Origin: Treponema sp.
Lineage (GTDB): Bacteria > Spirochaetota > Spirochaetia > Treponematales > Treponemataceae
DNA length: 59,375 bases
NCBI GenBank assembly: GCA_024402655.1
Contig: JAKSTH010000004.1
Span: 1 to 59,375, forward strand
Direction: 5' to 3'
In this document: positions 41,768-51,769 of the stretch, in pieces
Layout of the letters: every line of letters begins with the position of its first letter
How positions within the stretch are numbered: the stretch's first letter is position 1
The notes under the pieces: model-generated
What the model saw: the letters and a program-made list of their open reading frames with translations, nothing else
The model's database searches: none
What the model was told of the DNA's origin: nothing
Made by a program: the position numbers and the translations under genes

Positions 41768-41980
41768 ATGAATAATCATGGTGGAAAAAGGCCAGGAGCC
41801 GGAAGACCTAAGACAGGTAAAAACACAAAACAAATATGTCTGACTTTATCAAAAGAACAGGCAAAAAAACTAGAGGAGAAAGCTGCTATGTATAATATTA
41901 CAATCAGTAAATTGATTATTGAAAGTTTGGATTTGGATACAAAACCATATACAGTTGATAATAAGGAAAAAGACGAGTAA
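41768..41980 (+). CDS. Small RHH-type DNA-binding protein with GGKRPGAGRP arm
   Basis: 70 aa from the ATG at 41768; a longer frame from 41699 would begin upstream of the promoter. The N-terminal HGGKRPGAGRPKTGKN is an AT-hook-like basic arm common in small mobile-element regulators, followed by a ribbon-helix-helix (KQICLTLSKEQAKKLEEKA, then YNITISKLIIESL). Divergent from traG and overlapping its operator region, so it is a good candidate for the protein that binds the TGTTATTTTGT boxes. No ribosome binding site; predicted leaderless. Confidence 0.65.
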   Translation: MNNHGGKRPGAGRPKTGKNTKQICLTLSKEQAKKLEEKAAMYNITISKLIIESLDLDTKPYTVDNKEKDE

Positions 41981-42060
41981 ATAAGTTATGGAATATGAAT
42001 GGGAATATTAAAATAGTAAATCTCAGTTGCAAAACTGAAAAAATAAGGAGAAAAAAATAA

Positions 42061-42630
42061 ATGAAAAAATTAGTAAAAATTATGGCTGCGGCTTTAATTA
42101 CAACTGCATTATTTATGAGTTGTGGAAATCCAGCTGCAACAGGAAATCCAGAAAATGAAATTTCACCTGATTTTAAATTAAATGGAACTTATAATTGCAG
42201 TATGCAATTAAGTGATGTAAGTTGGAATTCTAATATTCAAATAGTATCTTATGATAAAAATACTGAACATGGACAAATTAGATATAATGAATCAAAATCT
42301 TGGATTGAAATATTATATCCTGAAGTTACAGAAGAAGATATTATTACCTTTAATACAAATGTTAAAACTGGCATACTTTATAATTACAACTTATCTGATT
42401 ATTTAACATATAGTAAAGACTTTGATGAAAGTTGGAAAACAACAATAGAAAACTCTTTGTCAGTTATAAATATAAACAAGAATAATATTATTTGTTTTGA
42501 ATTAGACACTCCATCAAAAACTCTAATGCATGGCGATGGGGATTTTATTTTTTTTGATAAAGACAATGTAAATAAATTATATGTTTATAATTATCTATTT
42601 GAAGATAAAATATTAGTTTTTAATAAATAA
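42061..42630 (+). CDS. Lipoprotein, function unknown
   Basis: A 189-aa protein with a type II signal peptide and spirochaetal lipobox FMSC, Cys at residue 21. The mature domain is N/D/K-rich with a beta-like FKLNGTYNCSMQLSDVSW region. AAGGAG precedes the ATG. It is embedded in the conjugation region and followed by a strong terminator, so it could be an entry-exclusion or surface accessory lipoprotein; no motif proves this. Composition is more AT-rich than the T4SS genes. Confidence 0.6.
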   Translation: MKKLVKIMAAALITTALFMSCGNPAATGNPENEISPDFKLNGTYNCSMQLSDVSWNSNIQIVSYDKNTEHGQIRYNESKSWIEILYPEVTEEDIITFNTNVKTGILYNYNLSDYLTYSKDFDESWKTTIENSLSVININKNNIICFELDTPSKTLMHGDGDFIFFDKDNVNKLYVYNYLFEDKILVFNK

Positions 42631-42651
42631 TTAATTATTAAACTTAATACT

Positions 42652-42705
42652 AAAAAAAGAAACTGCACTTCACACACTTAAGTTTGAAGTGCAGTTTCTT
42701 TTTTT
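42652..42705. terminator. Bidirectional terminator
   Basis: A 21-bp perfect stem with arms 42652-42672 and 42685-42705 (core gaaactgcacttca / tgaagtgcagtttc) and long A and T runs on either side. It ends both the rightward lipoprotein unit and the leftward trbF operon; the stop codon of the Ig-repeat gene abuts it. Confidence 0.9.
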
Positions 42706-45700
42706 TAGTCTTGCAATTTAGTGCAATTTCTTTTTTCTAAGTAAACCGGATATTCTATTTTCTTCTGTTCAATACCATTATGACTTATAATAACAACAAC
42801 ATTACCAATTAATTCATAATTAATAACAGCCTTACTTGTTGTAGGTAAAATATCATATGCACAATGCCAGATTTTCTCACCAACACTTACAGTATTTTGT
42901 ATACCACTACCTTTCCAATAGTGACTTGGTCTATAATACCATAAAATAGATTTAAACTCATCCTCTGTATAGATTGCACCGACTTCATCAGGATTATCAA
43001 CCTCATAAAATCTATTTCCAAAACCTTCTGATCCTGTATCTGCTTTCCAGTAATAGCAATTACTATAACCACTTTGATGATAAGTAGTTGAATTAATAAC
43101 AGTATAATCATAAGCTGGCCAAACTGTTGTTGTTTCATAAACAAAATCTTTCTTCCAGTTTAGAATTTCAACACCACTTGTTTCATCAATTACATCAACA
43201 TAAGTCCAATTACCATCTTCATCATAAACTCTTACAGATTTTGTCTTTGTATAATAGCACGGTTTAGTTGCTTTTGTTATTTTATATACATTCTCTATAT
43301 AGTCTTCTTCGTGAGAAAATTTATATATTTCATATTTATCACCACTTGCAATTCTTTCAATGGATAAAGATTTATATGTAGAAACTTTCGGAACAAAAGA
43401 AACAGATTTTATAGTTCCATTAGACATTTGTTCTTCAATACTAAATTTTAATTCTACATTTTCACCATCCCCTATAATAAATAAAGAAGAATCTTCATTT
43501 AATCTTGAAAAATTACCATCCGAATTAATAAAAGAAGCTTTTACTGATAAATTGGCATAATCAAACTTAGCTTTTATTATTTTTGAACCAACGATATCAT
43601 TATTTATTGGATTCTTTGCAGTTATAATAATATCTATTGGAGTATTAAATTCCTTCAAAGGAATTATGGAGATTTCACCTTTCCCAACATCAGTTTCTTT
43701 AATACCATAATTAAAATAATCCATAAAATTAGATTCGATGGAAATCTTTGCATCGGATGGATTCAAATTATAATATTCGATTATAGAAGTTTCTCCAGGT
43801 GTACCTGTTATAACAGTACTATCAACTGCAAAACTATAATCCCAGGCACATTTAACATTTAATTGTGCTTTAATATTAGAATTAGCTACACAATATAAGG
43901 TGCCACTGCCTTCTCTAATACCAGTAATTTCAACATAACCAACTCCGCTACTGTCACAACCTAGGTCGTTATATGAGAAATAATCATCACCCTGATTTGT
44001 GGTCCACATAAGACTTGCATCAGGAGGACTTACAATATATTTTACAGTTTTAGAATGGAATGGTTGTACAACTTTAGAAGAAGTTTCAAAATTAAATGAT
44101 TTACCAGCTTCAACGACTACTGTACATTTTGCAATACTACCATTAGAAAGCTGAGCTGTAACATAGGTTTCTCCAACTGTTACAGGATATATTGTTACAG
44201 TCTGACCGTTTCCCATTACTCTACAAATTTCAACCCCATCTTTTAATTCTGCAGTCCATCTAAGATTTTCTTCACTATAATCGTCTGCAGAAATAGAGTT
44301 TTCAATTGTGGCCTTAACTGGAGAACCAGAACTACCTTTAGTAAGAGTAATATAAGTTTTATTAAGTGTAACCCTTTTTTCTTCAGTACCAGGAATCATA
44401 ATATAAAACTGTAAGCTGCTCTGAGCTTTTGGATGCGAACAAGTAATAAGAGCTTCTCCTGGACTTAATGCCGTAATATATACTGATTGGCCTGTTACTG
44501 TACCATCAGCACCAATTCCAGAAATCTTAATAATATCAGTATCATTTGTAGTCCATTTAAAATCATACTGGTCATTAGCTTTTATATCAGCACCAGAAAT
44601 AACAGCAGATAAAGTCTGACTTTTTCCCTTATTGACTGTATATATTGTAGAAGCTGAAGATATGTAATTTACATTTACTTCGGCTTCCTTAATGTATATC
44701 ATCATCTCAGCCTGTGCTAATATCGCATTAGTACTTGTTGCAACTAATTTTGCTCGAACAATTGTTGTACCAGAATTAATTGCTGTTATCTGTGCAATAG
44801 ATTTAGTACCAGTGATAGAACATTTAGAACTATCATCTACAGAATATTCAATATGGCTAGTCTGGTTTGTACTAGGAACTTGCATAGAAATAAAAGAAAC
44901 ATCTCCACGGGTAGTTGTATAAGCTTCTTCTGGAAATCCAAAAGTTGTATATTCATCAACACGAACAATAATCTGTTGATCATATGCAGCACGAGGATGA
45001 GATATAGTAATTGTACAAGTACCAGTCTGTTTTGGTGTAATTGTAGCCTGATTACCACTATATATGAGATCTATAACATCATACACATCCATAGACCATT
45101 TAAAATTATATTTGTCAGTTTCATTTCCATTCACCAATGTAGCAGAAATTAATTGACTGTTATCAGTTGGTTTCATAGTAATTATTGAAGAACCAACACT
45201 TATTGAACATTCGGATTTTACAGCTTCATCACAAACTACGAGTAACTGTGCTGAATAATTAGATTTTGGATGACTAACAGTAATATATGTTGTTCCAGCT
45301 TTTAATGCTCGGATTTTACCAACTTCATTCTGGCCGTAAACTACACAGATGCTTGTATCATTCGACTGCCAAATAAATCCAGATTTATCACTTTCGTTGC
45401 CACCAACAAGTTCTGCAGTAACTGATGTATAAGAAGGACTTACTGTCAGAAGCTGGACAGAAGATGTTAACTGAATATAAGGATTTGCAGCTGCTGCAAT
45501 TGGATCAACACACTGAGCAATGATTGTTAATGGATATTGGCAATTTTTATTTGTAACTGTAATAATACAAGTTCCTATAGAATTACCAGTCAAAATTGCT
45601 GAAGCTCCAGAACCAGTTACATCTACAACAGAAGGATTACTTGATGACCAGGAATAACCATCTACAACTACATCATCACTATTTTTTACACTAACAGAAA

Positions 45701-48521
45701 CACTTTTTGTGTTACCTTCTCCTACTGCAACAACATTAGATGAAGTTGTAAGATATTTTATTCCAGCAAGTTCTTCCTGAGAATTACCAACAACTACAAG
45801 TACTTTTTTTGAAAATTCAGCTGCAGAATGTGATATAGTAATTTCAGCCTGGCCTGAAGTCACTGGTTTTATATAAGCAACACCATTTGTTGATTGTGCA
45901 GAAATAGATGCTATATCAGGATTATCTGAAACAAATGTAAAACCTGATGTATCTGTACCTGCATAATTTACTAAGATTGCTTGCAAAGTAGACGCAGGTT
46001 CATTTTTAAGTAAAGTTAAAACATCTGGTGCTGATATATAACAAGTTGGTTCAGCATCTTTTATAATATATTCAGAACCAATTCTTACATATATTTTTAG
46101 TGAATTGGCAGAAAGTGGATGACTTACGGTAACGATTGTTTCACCTTCTGCTATAGCTGTAATAACTGCATTTACACCATTATCTTGAATAGTAGCAATA
46201 TTTGGATTATCAACAGTCCAAACTATTTCGCTATATTTATTGACAGGCAACTTAACTGCGGAGATATAAGCTTTTGCTGTTTTTCCAGCTTTATCAATTG
46301 ATATTACATTCTGACTGGTTGTAAGATACACATCTTCCTCAATATTAACCGTACCTTGAGGATATACTGTTACTGTAAAATCACAGTTGTAAGAATTAAT
46401 TGACGCATGAACTTTTGTTGTTCCAGCTCTTAATCCTTTTATTTTGCATAACAATGGATTTGTATTTAACTTCTCAATATAGCAAATAGATGGTTCATCT
46501 ACAGTCCAGGTTAAAGTAGAAAAGTCATATAATGAAACCAAATTACCTTCATCGTCATACTGGTCAAAACCAACATAATTAAGAATAATATCAGTTGTTT
46601 TATCTACTTCAAGATTAAAATAAAGTTTATCAGAATATAATGCCTTATAATTATGTAATTCTTCTAATGTATCTGCAGTAATAATGAGAATACTTTTTTT
46701 AGATTCTGCTTTTGGATGCGACAATGTAAGCCAGGAAGTCCTACTGCCGGAACCAGCTGCAGGAGCAGTAATTTGTGCAACATTACCATTTGCAATTATT
46801 TGGATATAAGAATTATCACAGTCCCATTTAATTAAAGAATTATCATTTGCATTATAACTATTGCCATACAAAGATGTTTCATATGTTGTAGACTCACCAT
46901 TTAATAGATAAACGATTCCAGAGCCTGTAAAATATAATGGTTGTTCTAAAATAGCCTGCTCACCAAATACTTTAACTAAAACTTCTGTTGGATATTCGAC
47001 TTTAGGATTTGTAAGAGTAATAACAGCAGTTCCTTCTTTTAATGGCTTAATTAAAGCTTTTCCATCGGTATAATTAGAACTGGCAGCTCTGTATGAAGTA
47101 GTTCCGTTAGATGTTACCAATTCAATTACATTATCACCTGAACCATCACTTGCATTACTTTCTACACTCCAATTAAAAGTATAGGCATCACTGTCTTCAC
47201 CACCTTTAAGAGTAATCATAAGTTCTACTGGATCAGCACCAATCTTAGTTTTAATATAATTTTGGTTAGTGGTAATATAGCAAGAAGCATCAACAGCATC
47301 TGCAATCTGTCCATTTACAATAAGCAATACTTCTCTTGTATATGCAGCTTTAGGATGAGAAATAATAAGCTTACATGAACCATTTTTCTTACCTTTAATC
47401 ATAACCTGATTACCAACATAGGATGCAATTTCTGCTACTTCAGTATTATTAATTGTATAACTATAATCATCAAAATTATATTCACCTTCTTTTAATCCAA
47501 TAAGGTCAGAAGTAATAACACACGACTGTGTTCCAGATATTGTAGCAATAGTATTATCAGGTTGAATGTAAACATTTTCGACAACAGTAATAACACGGCA
47601 CAAAATATCTAATGGATATAAAGCATCAGGATGTGTTACACGGATTGTACAAGAACCATTTCTAATTGGAGTAACAACAGTCTGATTATTAATTGAATTA
47701 ATTCTGACAGGAACTTCACCATTATCACCTGGTATAATTTGCCATTTAAATGAACTATCTAATGAAGTATCTTTGCCGTTAATAAGATTACAATCAATTG
47801 TTCTTTCAGAATCTGCAAGATTCATTGTAAGAATATTTGATGAAGTAGTTATATAAGTAACATTAGTAGAATCAGCAAAAACATATACACCGATATAATA
47901 TGGATATGCAGATTTGGTATGAGTAACTTTAATTCGTGTATAACCAGAATCTTTTGCTGTAATTAAACAATACTGTCCAGAAGGATTAATTGTTGCTATT
48001 GATGGATTATCTACAGTCCAATTATAACCTTCTATATCAGCTGCAGTACCACCATATAAACTTACATATATTCTCTCAGTAACTCCAGGTGCAGTAGTAA
48101 GAATATTAGTATTAGAATAAATATAAGGTTCAACGGATTCTGTATAGCCAGGAGCATAACCTGCAACAGTTATCATACAAACTGCATCAAAACCATTATA
48201 AGAACATTTTAAAGAAGTTTTTCCTTCTTTAATTCCTGTAATTGTAATTCCCCAAGGAGAACTTGTATCACAAGATATAATTGAATCATCATATTCCCAA
48301 TTAAGATGAACATTTTTCTGAACATTGTCAGGTTTTATTTTAACGGATATATAATCCATTTCTCCAACCTGTAAGGCAAGACCTCTTTTTTCCAATGTCA
48401 AATTAGTAATACTTACATTACCAATTTCACCACCTGTTATTGTATTAAAAAAATTACAAGAATAAAATAAACCTGTAAAAACACAAAACAGAAATCCAAT
48501 AAAATGTTTAAACGATTTCAT
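42705..48521 (-). CDS. Giant Ig-like (Big-type) repeat lipoprotein in the T4SS operon
   Basis: A 1938-aa surface protein with a signal peptide and lipobox FYSC (Cys22). From about residue 35 to 1600 it is built of about 16 diverged Big2-like Ig repeats of 85-110 residues. Each ends in a strand such as CTIRVTHPDALYP, CKLIISHPKAAY, TYVTVSHP-like or TYITVSHPKSNY and often begins YITTSSNILTM. The last 300 residues form a separate C-terminal domain rich in Tyr and Trp. It is last in the trbF-trbG-trbI operon, so it is likely a conjugation-linked adhesin or recipient-contact protein, comparable in role to the Big proteins of IncHI plasmids. Ends in KRNCTKLQD. Confidence 0.8.
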   Translation of the reverse strand: MKSFKHFIGFLFCVFTGLFYSCNFFNTITGGEIGNVSITNLTLEKRGLALQVGEMDYISVKIKPDNVQKNVHLNWEYDDSIISCDTSSPWGITITGIKEGKTSLKCSYNGFDAVCMITVAGYAPGYTESVEPYIYSNTNILTTAPGVTERIYVSLYGGTAADIEGYNWTVDNPSIATINPSGQYCLITAKDSGYTRIKVTHTKSAYPYYIGVYVFADSTNVTYITTSSNILTMNLADSERTIDCNLINGKDTSLDSSFKWQIIPGDNGEVPVRINSINNQTVVTPIRNGSCTIRVTHPDALYPLDILCRVITVVENVYIQPDNTIATISGTQSCVITSDLIGLKEGEYNFDDYSYTINNTEVAEIASYVGNQVMIKGKKNGSCKLIISHPKAAYTREVLLIVNGQIADAVDASCYITTNQNYIKTKIGADPVELMITLKGGEDSDAYTFNWSVESNASDGSGDNVIELVTSNGTTSYRAASSNYTDGKALIKPLKEGTAVITLTNPKVEYPTEVLVKVFGEQAILEQPLYFTGSGIVYLLNGESTTYETSLYGNSYNANDNSLIKWDCDNSYIQIIANGNVAQITAPAAGSGSRTSWLTLSHPKAESKKSILIITADTLEELHNYKALYSDKLYFNLEVDKTTDIILNYVGFDQYDDEGNLVSLYDFSTLTWTVDEPSICYIEKLNTNPLLCKIKGLRAGTTKVHASINSYNCDFTVTVYPQGTVNIEEDVYLTTSQNVISIDKAGKTAKAYISAVKLPVNKYSEIVWTVDNPNIATIQDNGVNAVITAIAEGETIVTVSHPLSANSLKIYVRIGSEYIIKDAEPTCYISAPDVLTLLKNEPASTLQAILVNYAGTDTSGFTFVSDNPDIASISAQSTNGVAYIKPVTSGQAEITISHSAAEFSKKVLVVVGNSQEELAGIKYLTTSSNVVAVGEGNTKSVSVSVKNSDDVVVDGYSWSSSNPSVVDVTGSGASAILTGNSIGTCIITVTNKNCQYPLTIIAQCVDPIAAAANPYIQLTSSVQLLTVSPSYTSVTAELVGGNESDKSGFIWQSNDTSICVVYGQNEVGKIRALKAGTTYITVSHPKSNYSAQLLVVCDEAVKSECSISVGSSIITMKPTDNSQLISATLVNGNETDKYNFKWSMDVYDVIDLIYSGNQATITPKQTGTCTITISHPRAAYDQQIIVRVDEYTTFGFPEEAYTTTRGDVSFISMQVPSTNQTSHIEYSVDDSSKCSITGTKSIAQITAINSGTTIVRAKLVATSTNAILAQAEMMIYIKEAEVNVNYISSASTIYTVNKGKSQTLSAVISGADIKANDQYDFKWTTNDTDIIKISGIGADGTVTGQSVYITALSPGEALITCSHPKAQSSLQFYIMIPGTEEKRVTLNKTYITLTKGSSGSPVKATIENSISADDYSEENLRWTAELKDGVEICRVMGNGQTVTIYPVTVGETYVTAQLSNGSIAKCTVVVEAGKSFNFETSSKVVQPFHSKTVKYIVSPPDASLMWTTNQGDDYFSYNDLGCDSSGVGYVEITGIREGSGTLYCVANSNIKAQLNVKCAWDYSFAVDSTVITGTPGETSIIEYYNLNPSDAKISIESNFMDYFNYGIKETDVGKGEISIIPLKEFNTPIDIIITAKNPINNDIVGSKIIKAKFDYANLSVKASFINSDGNFSRLNEDSSLFIIGDGENVELKFSIEEQMSNGTIKSVSFVPKVSTYKSLSIERIASGDKYEIYKFSHEEDYIENVYKITKATKPCYYTKTKSVRVYDEDGNWTYVDVIDETSGVEILNWKKDFVYETTTVWPAYDYTVINSTTYHQSGYSNCYYWKADTGSEGFGNRFYEVDNPDEVGAIYTEDEFKSILWYYRPSHYWKGSGIQNTVSVGEKIWHCAYDILPTTSKAVINYELIGNVVVIISHNGIEQKKIEYPVYLEKRNCTKLQD

Positions 48522-48529
48522 AGAGCCTC

Positions 48530-50005
48530 CTATTTAGTTCTTTTATATTTTTGGTTAACTTCTGGAATTTTATATGGCGGTAATTCCAGTGGTGTATTTG
48601 TAATAAGTTTTATTTCGGTACCTTCCCTAACCTTTATTGTTGGCTTAATGTCCAAGGCACGATCCAAAATTTTGTTCTCCAGTTCCTGAGCCTGCTTATA
48701 CACATCTGCTGTAGCATTTTGTAAATATTGATTAGTCTGATTAGCCATATCAATTGAAGCTTCAGTTTCCAAAACTGAAAAAAGTGCAATAAGCCCCATT
48801 GCTTTTAATGTCTGGAATGGATGATTTGAAACTTTACCGTCATAACCACTAGAACCTTGTTTATTTACACCTGGGAAATTACCGATATTTAATCTGTACC
48901 CATCAGGTCTGATTAACAAGTTCCAGCCAACCTGAATAGAATATTGACCATAACTTACATCATAATTGTATTCCCCATATAAAACTGTTCCTTCAGGAAT
49001 AAGAAGAAAACTATGATCCAGACTTGAATATACATTCTCTGATACTCTGGCTATTACAGTTCCAGGATTATCTGTATTTATAGCTGTAATTAAAACACCT
49101 GGAATAATTGTTCCATCCCATAATGCATTAGTACTCAAAAATTGACCAGTTCCAGTATTACCAGCATTGTTTGAAAAAAATTCTGATTTTGTTGAGCCAA
49201 ATGCATTTGTATTATTCTGTTTTTGAATTCTGGTTAATTGTTCCTCAATATAAGCATCTTTATCATAAGGATTCTTATATTGAGAATAATTTCCATTCAT
49301 TGCATTCGCAATTGTATTAACATCATTATTAGAAGAACTTAGCCCCTTTATACCTTCAATTTTTCTGACAGAATTACTGTTACGAGTATCAGGCTTTTCT
49401 TCGCTGCTTGTTGATCCAACAGAACTAATTCCAGCAGGAGCAGTTCCAGATTGTTGAGTCTTTTGAGAACTAGAGCCTGGCAGCTGATATTGATTTCGTA
49501 AAGCTGTATCATCATAACCAGCATTCATTATTTCATTTAATTCACTCATATCTGTAGATACTCTGCCGTTTTCATCAATTGAAAATCCACTATCTACTAC
49601 AACAATTTGAGGTGGCTGCTGAGTCTGAGCTTGTGAAAAATCGTAACCAGTTTTATAACCAGCTTTATCTAATTCACTTTCATCAGAATTCTTTTTTTTT
49701 GAGCCACCAAGAATCAAAATAAACAATAAAATTACTGCAACACCAATAAAAATAACAGCCATAATATTACCAACATTCAGCTGCTTTGCTTCATTTACTT
49801 CAACTGGTGGAAGCATTTCATCTTCTTCAGATTTAATTTGTTCCTGCAGTTCTTCTTGTTCATATTCAAGATTTTCTACATCATCAAAAACAACTTCAGA
49901 TGGCTGATCCATATCACTATTATTATCTTCTGGGAAAATAACATTCTGTGATGAAATTGGATTCAAATCTGAAATTTGTTCTGTATCATTTTCATTATTT
50001 TCCAT
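48530..50005 (-). CDS. trbI: TrbI/VirB10 T4SS protein
   Basis: A 491-aa energy-sensing scaffold of the channel. Acidic cytoplasmic N-terminus (1-75), a single membrane helix (IMAVIFIGVAVILLFILILGG near 80-100), a Gln/Ser/Asn-rich periplasmic linker, then the conserved C-terminal beta-barrel domain: LWDGTIIPGVLITAINTDNP, VIARVSENVYSS, LLIPEGTVLYGEYN, and VSNHPFQTLKAMGLIALFSV. Located 13 bp after trbG, as expected for trbF-G-I. Confidence 0.92.
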   Translation of the reverse strand: MENNENDTEQISDLNPISSQNVIFPEDNNSDMDQPSEVVFDDVENLEYEQEELQEQIKSEEDEMLPPVEVNEAKQLNVGNIMAVIFIGVAVILLFILILGGSKKKNSDESELDKAGYKTGYDFSQAQTQQPPQIVVVDSGFSIDENGRVSTDMSELNEIMNAGYDDTALRNQYQLPGSSSQKTQQSGTAPAGISSVGSTSSEEKPDTRNSNSVRKIEGIKGLSSSNNDVNTIANAMNGNYSQYKNPYDKDAYIEEQLTRIQKQNNTNAFGSTKSEFFSNNAGNTGTGQFLSTNALWDGTIIPGVLITAINTDNPGTVIARVSENVYSSLDHSFLLIPEGTVLYGEYNYDVSYGQYSIQVGWNLLIRPDGYRLNIGNFPGVNKQGSSGYDGKVSNHPFQTLKAMGLIALFSVLETEASIDMANQTNQYLQNATADVYKQAQELENKILDRALDIKPTIKVREGTEIKLITNTPLELPPYKIPEVNQKYKRTK

Positions 50006-50018
50006 TGGTACTTCCTAA

Positions 50019-51020
50019 TTATTTACTCACTTTTTTTTCTATTACTACCTTTTCTTTACCAATACGAAGAGTTACTTTTGTAATCAACCTTGGAATAACA
50101 AAAACATTATCCTTTACCTCATAGTTAATAATTTCATTCTTCTCACTAAATAAGGCTGGAAGTTTTGACTGCAGAACAATTTCATCAACCTGGATATAAG
50201 TAAAGCTTCCGTCATCATAAACAAGTGTTGGTGTAAAATTAGGTTTCTTTGATTTTGAATACTTTGTAATGTAATCAAAGGAAAGAAATTCAGAATTTGA
50301 AGTTTTAATATAATTTGATTTTTCATTTACTTTAGATTTTGAAGTAGCCCAAACATTATTAGTATTTGGATAAGTGAATTTAACCATAGCCATATAAGTA
50401 TCTGAATAAGATTTGAGGTTGAAATGATACACTCGCTTATTTGTGATAACAACTAAAGTTGAATCTAATTTTGAGTAAGCTGGTTTGACAAACAAATGCT
50501 GAACATCAAGACCTGTAGATGGGTCAGTTGCTACTCCAGCGGTAAGCTCCCAAACTGATGCATCTTCGGAAAGCAAAGGATTTGCTGTTACTATTTCTCC
50601 TGGTTCCAATGCTATATCTGTAAGATGTAATGGTTGTGCATATATCTCATATACCCAATTATCATTATAACTATAATAAAAAGTACCAGATTTATATTGT
50701 TCTGGTTTCTGAATAGCCGCTTTTAATGATTGAACTGCAGCATCTTTTCCTGTTGTAGTTCCTTTATCCATTTTGCTTGCTTTTGATTCAGGATAATACA
50801 CAGGTCGTTCTACGATAACAATATTTGCATCTTCATCTGCTTCCAAATATTTATCCTGGATAATAAAAGAGCCAGTGTATTCATCACTCTGATAATATGA
50901 ATCAGACTGCAAATCTTCATCATTTAAGTCTTCCTGGAAAAAATCCTTTTCAAGATCTACTGTAGTTGCACAAGAAAACAATAAAAATGACAAACTAAAA
51001 AACAATAAAAACTTTTTCAT
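50019..51020 (-). CDS. trbG: TrbG/VirB9 T4SS protein with lipobox
   Basis: A 333-aa outer-membrane-side core protein. The C-terminal domain (about 230-333) has the VirB9/TrbG pattern: FTPTLVYDDGSFTYIQVDE, LPALFSEKNEIINYEVKDN, FVIPRLITKVTLRIGKEKV. The middle contains the LTDIALEPGEIVTANPLL strand. Unusually, the signal peptide ends in LFSC (Cys17), so the protein should be lipidated. No separate VirB7/TrbH lipoprotein is present, and this lipid anchor may replace it. Confidence 0.88.
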   Translation of the reverse strand: MKKFLLFFSLSFLLFSCATTVDLEKDFFQEDLNDEDLQSDSYYQSDEYTGSFIIQDKYLEADEDANIVIVERPVYYPESKASKMDKGTTTGKDAAVQSLKAAIQKPEQYKSGTFYYSYNDNWVYEIYAQPLHLTDIALEPGEIVTANPLLSEDASVWELTAGVATDPSTGLDVQHLFVKPAYSKLDSTLVVITNKRVYHFNLKSYSDTYMAMVKFTYPNTNNVWATSKSKVNEKSNYIKTSNSEFLSFDYITKYSKSKKPNFTPTLVYDDGSFTYIQVDEIVLQSKLPALFSEKNEIINYEVKDNVFVIPRLITKVTLRIGKEKVVIEKKVSK

Positions 51021-51024
51021 ACTA

Positions 51025-51723
51025 TTACTCCTTATTTCTTTCTATTTCTTTATAATCAAAATTGCTTATATAAATACCCAATGGATTGTATTTAATGTCA
51101 GAATCAGATGGTTGCATCATCCTAACGGTTATAACCATTCGGTAATATTCTCGCTTTTTTACACTTCCATCTAATTCTCTTGTTGTAAGTTGAAAATCAA
51201 CCTGATAAGAATCTGTAGACAGTCTCAAAGGTTCAGTTTCAAAAAAGACTTCTCTGGTCTTTTCACCAAAACCTTCATATAGATTTGTTTCTTCCAAAAG
51301 ACTTTTAAATTTCTGAGCTGTAATTGAAGTTAAAAAATGATAAATTCTTTGATTGTTATTTCTCATGACAGTTAAATCTGTAGACAAAGAAAAATACAAT
51401 TCAATAAAATCTTTAATCTGATAATTAATTGCTACTTCGGGAACTGAATAATTCTGATAATTTTTTCGAGAGACTGGACCTACATACTGAGTTTCACCAA
51501 AATCATTCATTGTTACAATAACAGGAATGCTTTCAGGTAAACTAACAGCATACATAGTTATACCAATTGATAAAAAGAAAGCCAGAACAGATACAATGAC
51601 AACAAATCGTAAAATACGATTTTCTTTCATTACCTGGCCACAAATAAAATCAAAATGGTCTAGTTGAGGATAAAAATTTTCGTGTGAATTATCACCTTTA
51701 GGTAAATAATTCGGATTAGACAT
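51025..51723 (-). CDS. trbF: TrbF/VirB8 T4SS protein
   Basis: A 232-aa inner-membrane assembly factor with a short cytoplasmic start, one membrane helix (FVVIVSVLAFFLSIGITMYAV, about 41-61) and a periplasmic NTF2-like domain. Family signatures visible: PVIVTMNDFGETQYVGPV, INYQIKDFIELYFSLSTD and RMVITVRMMQPSD...NPLGIYISNFDY near the end. First gene of the second T4SS operon. GGAGG lies four bases before the ATG but is locked in the stem of a leader hairpin. Confidence 0.9.
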   Translation of the reverse strand: MSNPNYLPKGDNSHENFYPQLDHFDFICGQVMKENRILRFVVIVSVLAFFLSIGITMYAVSLPESIPVIVTMNDFGETQYVGPVSRKNYQNYSVPEVAINYQIKDFIELYFSLSTDLTVMRNNNQRIYHFLTSITAQKFKSLLEETNLYEGFGEKTREVFFETEPLRLSTDSYQVDFQLTTRELDGSVKKREYYRMVITVRMMQPSDSDIKYNPLGIYISNFDYKEIERNKE

Positions 51724-51726
51724 ATT

Positions 51727-51761
51727 GCCTCCAATATGTCTTGGGCGGATGTATTAGAGGC
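51727..51761 (-). promoter_or_regulatory. 5'-terminal hairpin sequestering the trbF ribosome binding site
   Basis: RNA GCCUCUAAUA pairs with UAUUGGAGGC in a 10-bp stem (one U-G) around the loop CAUCCGCCCAAGACA. The GGAGG ribosome binding site is wholly inside the 3' arm. The predicted transcription start (near 51763) lies 0-2 nt before the stem. Confidence 0.75.
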
Positions 51762-51769
51762 TTAATATA

